DNA of 64,000 bases from Dactylorhiza incarnata (Eukaryota > Streptophyta > Magnoliopsida > Asparagales > Orchidaceae), in the NCBI GenBank assembly GCA_033032865.1, contig JAWHQI010000229.1:4301001-4365000 (forward strand). The letters are read 5' to 3'. A program made the position numbers and the translations under genes. Of this stretch, positions 62,378 to 64,000 are shown piece by piece; within the stretch, counting starts at the first letter, position 1; every line of letters starts with the position of its first letter. The notes below the pieces were generated by a model. The model saw only the letters and a list, made by a program, of their open reading frames with translations. It had not been told where the DNA came from and did not search any database.

Positions 62378-63483
62378 TGTTGAAATCGAGACTTAAGAAC
62401 AAGACTTGGTCTCTGTGGAGTTCGGGCCCTCAACAAGTTGGGGGGGGGGGTGACCTCACACTTACTTCTCCCAAGGGAGAACGCTAGGTTGGAGGCTTAG
62501 GAACTAGGAACAAGACCAAGAGTTTAGCGAGGAGGTCCCACCGCACTCCCGGAAGATCTTAGAGCGCTTCCCCTCCCAAGTCAATGCTAAGCTTGGGCAC
62601 CTTTGGAAGCTCTCTCCACCCACCCAAAAAACATGGGGAGAGAGTGACCAAAAAAGAAGTCCCCCCAAATGGTGCCCCCTTGGTCCTATTTATAGATTCC
62701 TGGACTTGGTCTGCCAATAGCCGCATTCTGACCTGCGAGATTACGAAAATGCCCTCATGTTTGGCCTGTTAATATCCAACTTCCGCCATTCCAAGGCGCT
62801 AAACGCAGACCCCCCTCATGGGGCTGGGCGAGATGGGGCAGGCTGCCCCCCTTACTGGAGCTGGGCGAGATGGGGCAGGCTGCCCCCCTTACTGGAGCTG
62901 GGGCGGGGCGAGACCGGGGGCTTGCCCGCTTTGCTGGAGCTGGGGCGAGAGGGGGTTGGCCGCCCTCCTCCTCTCGCCCCCTTGCTGGGCGGGGGCGAGA
63001 GGGGGGCTGGCCGCCCCTCCTCCTCTCGCCCCCCTTACTGGGGTGGGGGCGGGGGCAAGAGGGGGGCTGGCCGCCCCTCCTCCTCTCGCCCCCCTTGCTG
63101 GGGTGGGCGAGAGGGGGGATGGCAGCCCCTCCTCCTCTCGCCCCCTTGCTGGGGCGGGGGTGATAGGGGGGCTGGCCGCCCCTCCGCCTCTCGCCCCCCT
63201 TGCTGGGGCGGGGGCGAGAGGGGGCTGGCCGCCCCTCCTCCGCTCGCCCCCTGCTGGTTGGGCGAGCGGGAGGCTCCCGCCTCCACCGCTCGCCTCCTAT
63301 AGGAGTTGGGCTAGCGAGAGGCCTCCGCCTCCACCGCTCGCCTCCTACAGGAGCTGGGCTAGCGAGAGGCCTCCGCCTCCATCGCTCGCCCCTCTCTCTT
63401 TCTGCCCTGGACCGTACTGAAAAATAATGTCTTAAAAGACCAAGGGGTCCCGGGAGCCCAATCGGCGAATACAGGGTTGTACA
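62378..63483 (-). mobile_element. Solo LTR of the gag-only element family, with TSD
   Basis: It begins TGTTGAAATCGAG and ends GGGTTGTACA, flanked by a perfect ATGAG (62373-62377 and 63484-63488). TTGGTCTCTGTGGAGTTCGG, CCCAAGGGAGA, and the minus-strand TATA box at 62687-62694 match the LTRs at 15756-16851 and 19840-21137. The middle (62810-63400) is its own array of CTCGCCCCCTTGCTGGGGCG units, divergent from the others. No internal region remains. Confidence 0.9.
62810..63405. repeat. GC-rich array in the solo LTR
   Basis: Imperfect tandem units of about 60 bp (GGGGCGAGAGGGGGCTGGCC, GCCCCTCCTCCTCTCGCCCC, CTTGCTG) with complementary GGGCGAGAGG/CCTCTCGCCC arms. A shorter unit (CGCTCGCCTCCTACAGGAGC, TGGGCTAGCGAGAGGCCTCC) follows. 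Open frames here are not genes. Confidence 0.9.
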
Positions 63484-64000
63484 ATGAGCGTGGTGCTCTT
63501 GAATTTCCGTTGGTAAGCGCTAGTTAGAATTTTTGAAATGCCAAATTAGAAATATACATGTGGTCATGGGCTCATGGCTAAAGTTTGGCACCGCGGTGGC
63601 GTATTTAAACAAACACGCCGACGACTTCTTTGCTATCTAGGGCAAGATATCCTATCTCTCTCCCATCTTCTCTGCACGCCTCTGGATTTTTTTTCCTGCC
63701 AGATCATGTTCGTTTTCCTCTGGATTTCTGCAAGAATAGTTCGTGTACTTCATTTTCTTCTGGATTTCTGCAAGGATATAGTTTGTCTTATTAGTTCATC
63801 ACTAGATCCATGGCATGCGATCGTGGGCTTAACCCGCGTATTTCAACTTCAGACTCCTCTCACAATTTTAATTATTATGGATGCACATTTGTTTAAATTT
63901 CGTGAATTTTGTCTTATGGAATTTATATATGGACATTTTTTTTAGATGTTTAATTATGGCTTAACTCAGCTGGAGGAAAAGTTGGACATCATGTTCAGTT
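63484..64000. other. Right flank, no recognised gene
   Basis: 63524-63603 repeats 62300-62370 (TTAGAATTTTTGAAATGCCA and GTTTGGCACCGCGGTGG), so the solo LTR sits between two copies of a short repeat. The open frame 63574-63945 has alternating TTCTGGATTTCTGCAAG phrases and no known family. Confidence 0.45.

Noticed and set aside
62757..63427. Frames of about 180-200 codons rich in Pro and Ala
   Set aside because: GC array within the solo LTR.
63574..63945. 123-codon frame at the right edge
   Set aside because: Repeats of TTCTGGATTTCTGCAAG and no similarity; probably non-coding.

Overview
This is a plant nuclear window, almost certainly from an angiosperm. Intron-containing genes of plant families (a mitochondrial small heat-shock protein, a DUF1677 zinc-binding protein, an ICR/WEB-type coiled-coil protein and a TMK-like receptor-kinase pseudogene) sit as small islands in a sea of nested transposable elements. 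I see no bacterial operons, CRISPR arrays, rRNA or canonical tRNA genes. The clade within flowering plants cannot be fixed from the sequence alone.

Layout. 1-2718: 3' part of a broken chromovirus (Ty3/gypsy) pol and its tail. 2719-9669: a second, minus-strand gypsy element, decayed and rearranged at its 3' end, with a 1.2 kb insertion that carries a MITE and an exon-like piece. 9820-13662: a minus-strand plastid-type membrane protein gene; its long intron holds a decayed copia, and its last exon(s) are missing beyond the gypsy LTR. 14344-23360: a non-autonomous LTR element whose gag is split by a gag-only (TR-GAG type) LTR element at 15756-21137 with a perfect 5-bp target-site duplication (TSD). 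24149-24885: the small heat-shock protein gene, with heat-shock elements upstream. 25718-27460: a solo LTR with TSD. 28279-38048: a nearly intact Tat-lineage gypsy element with two about 1.45 kb LTRs, a perfect TSD, one premature stop, and a SINE-like insertion with 21-bp flanking repeats. 38054-42420: non-coding remnants, a gag-like fragment and the TMK pseudogene. 43748-47816: Harbinger-like MITEs, including a MITE > CACTA > MITE nest, around the DUF1677 gene (45379-45732) and a TG-rich minisatellite. 48025-50961: a hAT element with a broken transposase. 51004-57014: a complete but mutated copia element with TSD. 57430-59650: a decayed copia. 60446-61960: the coiled-coil gene. 62378-63483: a solo LTR of the gag-only family.

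Interactions are mostly ones of insertion order: MITE into CACTA into MITE, gag-only element into another element's gag, gypsy and copia into introns of a gene, and an LTR-like element into a receptor-kinase pseudogene. The most unusual structural theme is that the LTRs of two families carry arrays of short, GC-rich perfect hairpin units near the terminus facing the 5' end of the element. Copy number differs between the LTR pairs. A related two-copy solo LTR system and a copia LTR minisatellite show the same kind of array turnover.
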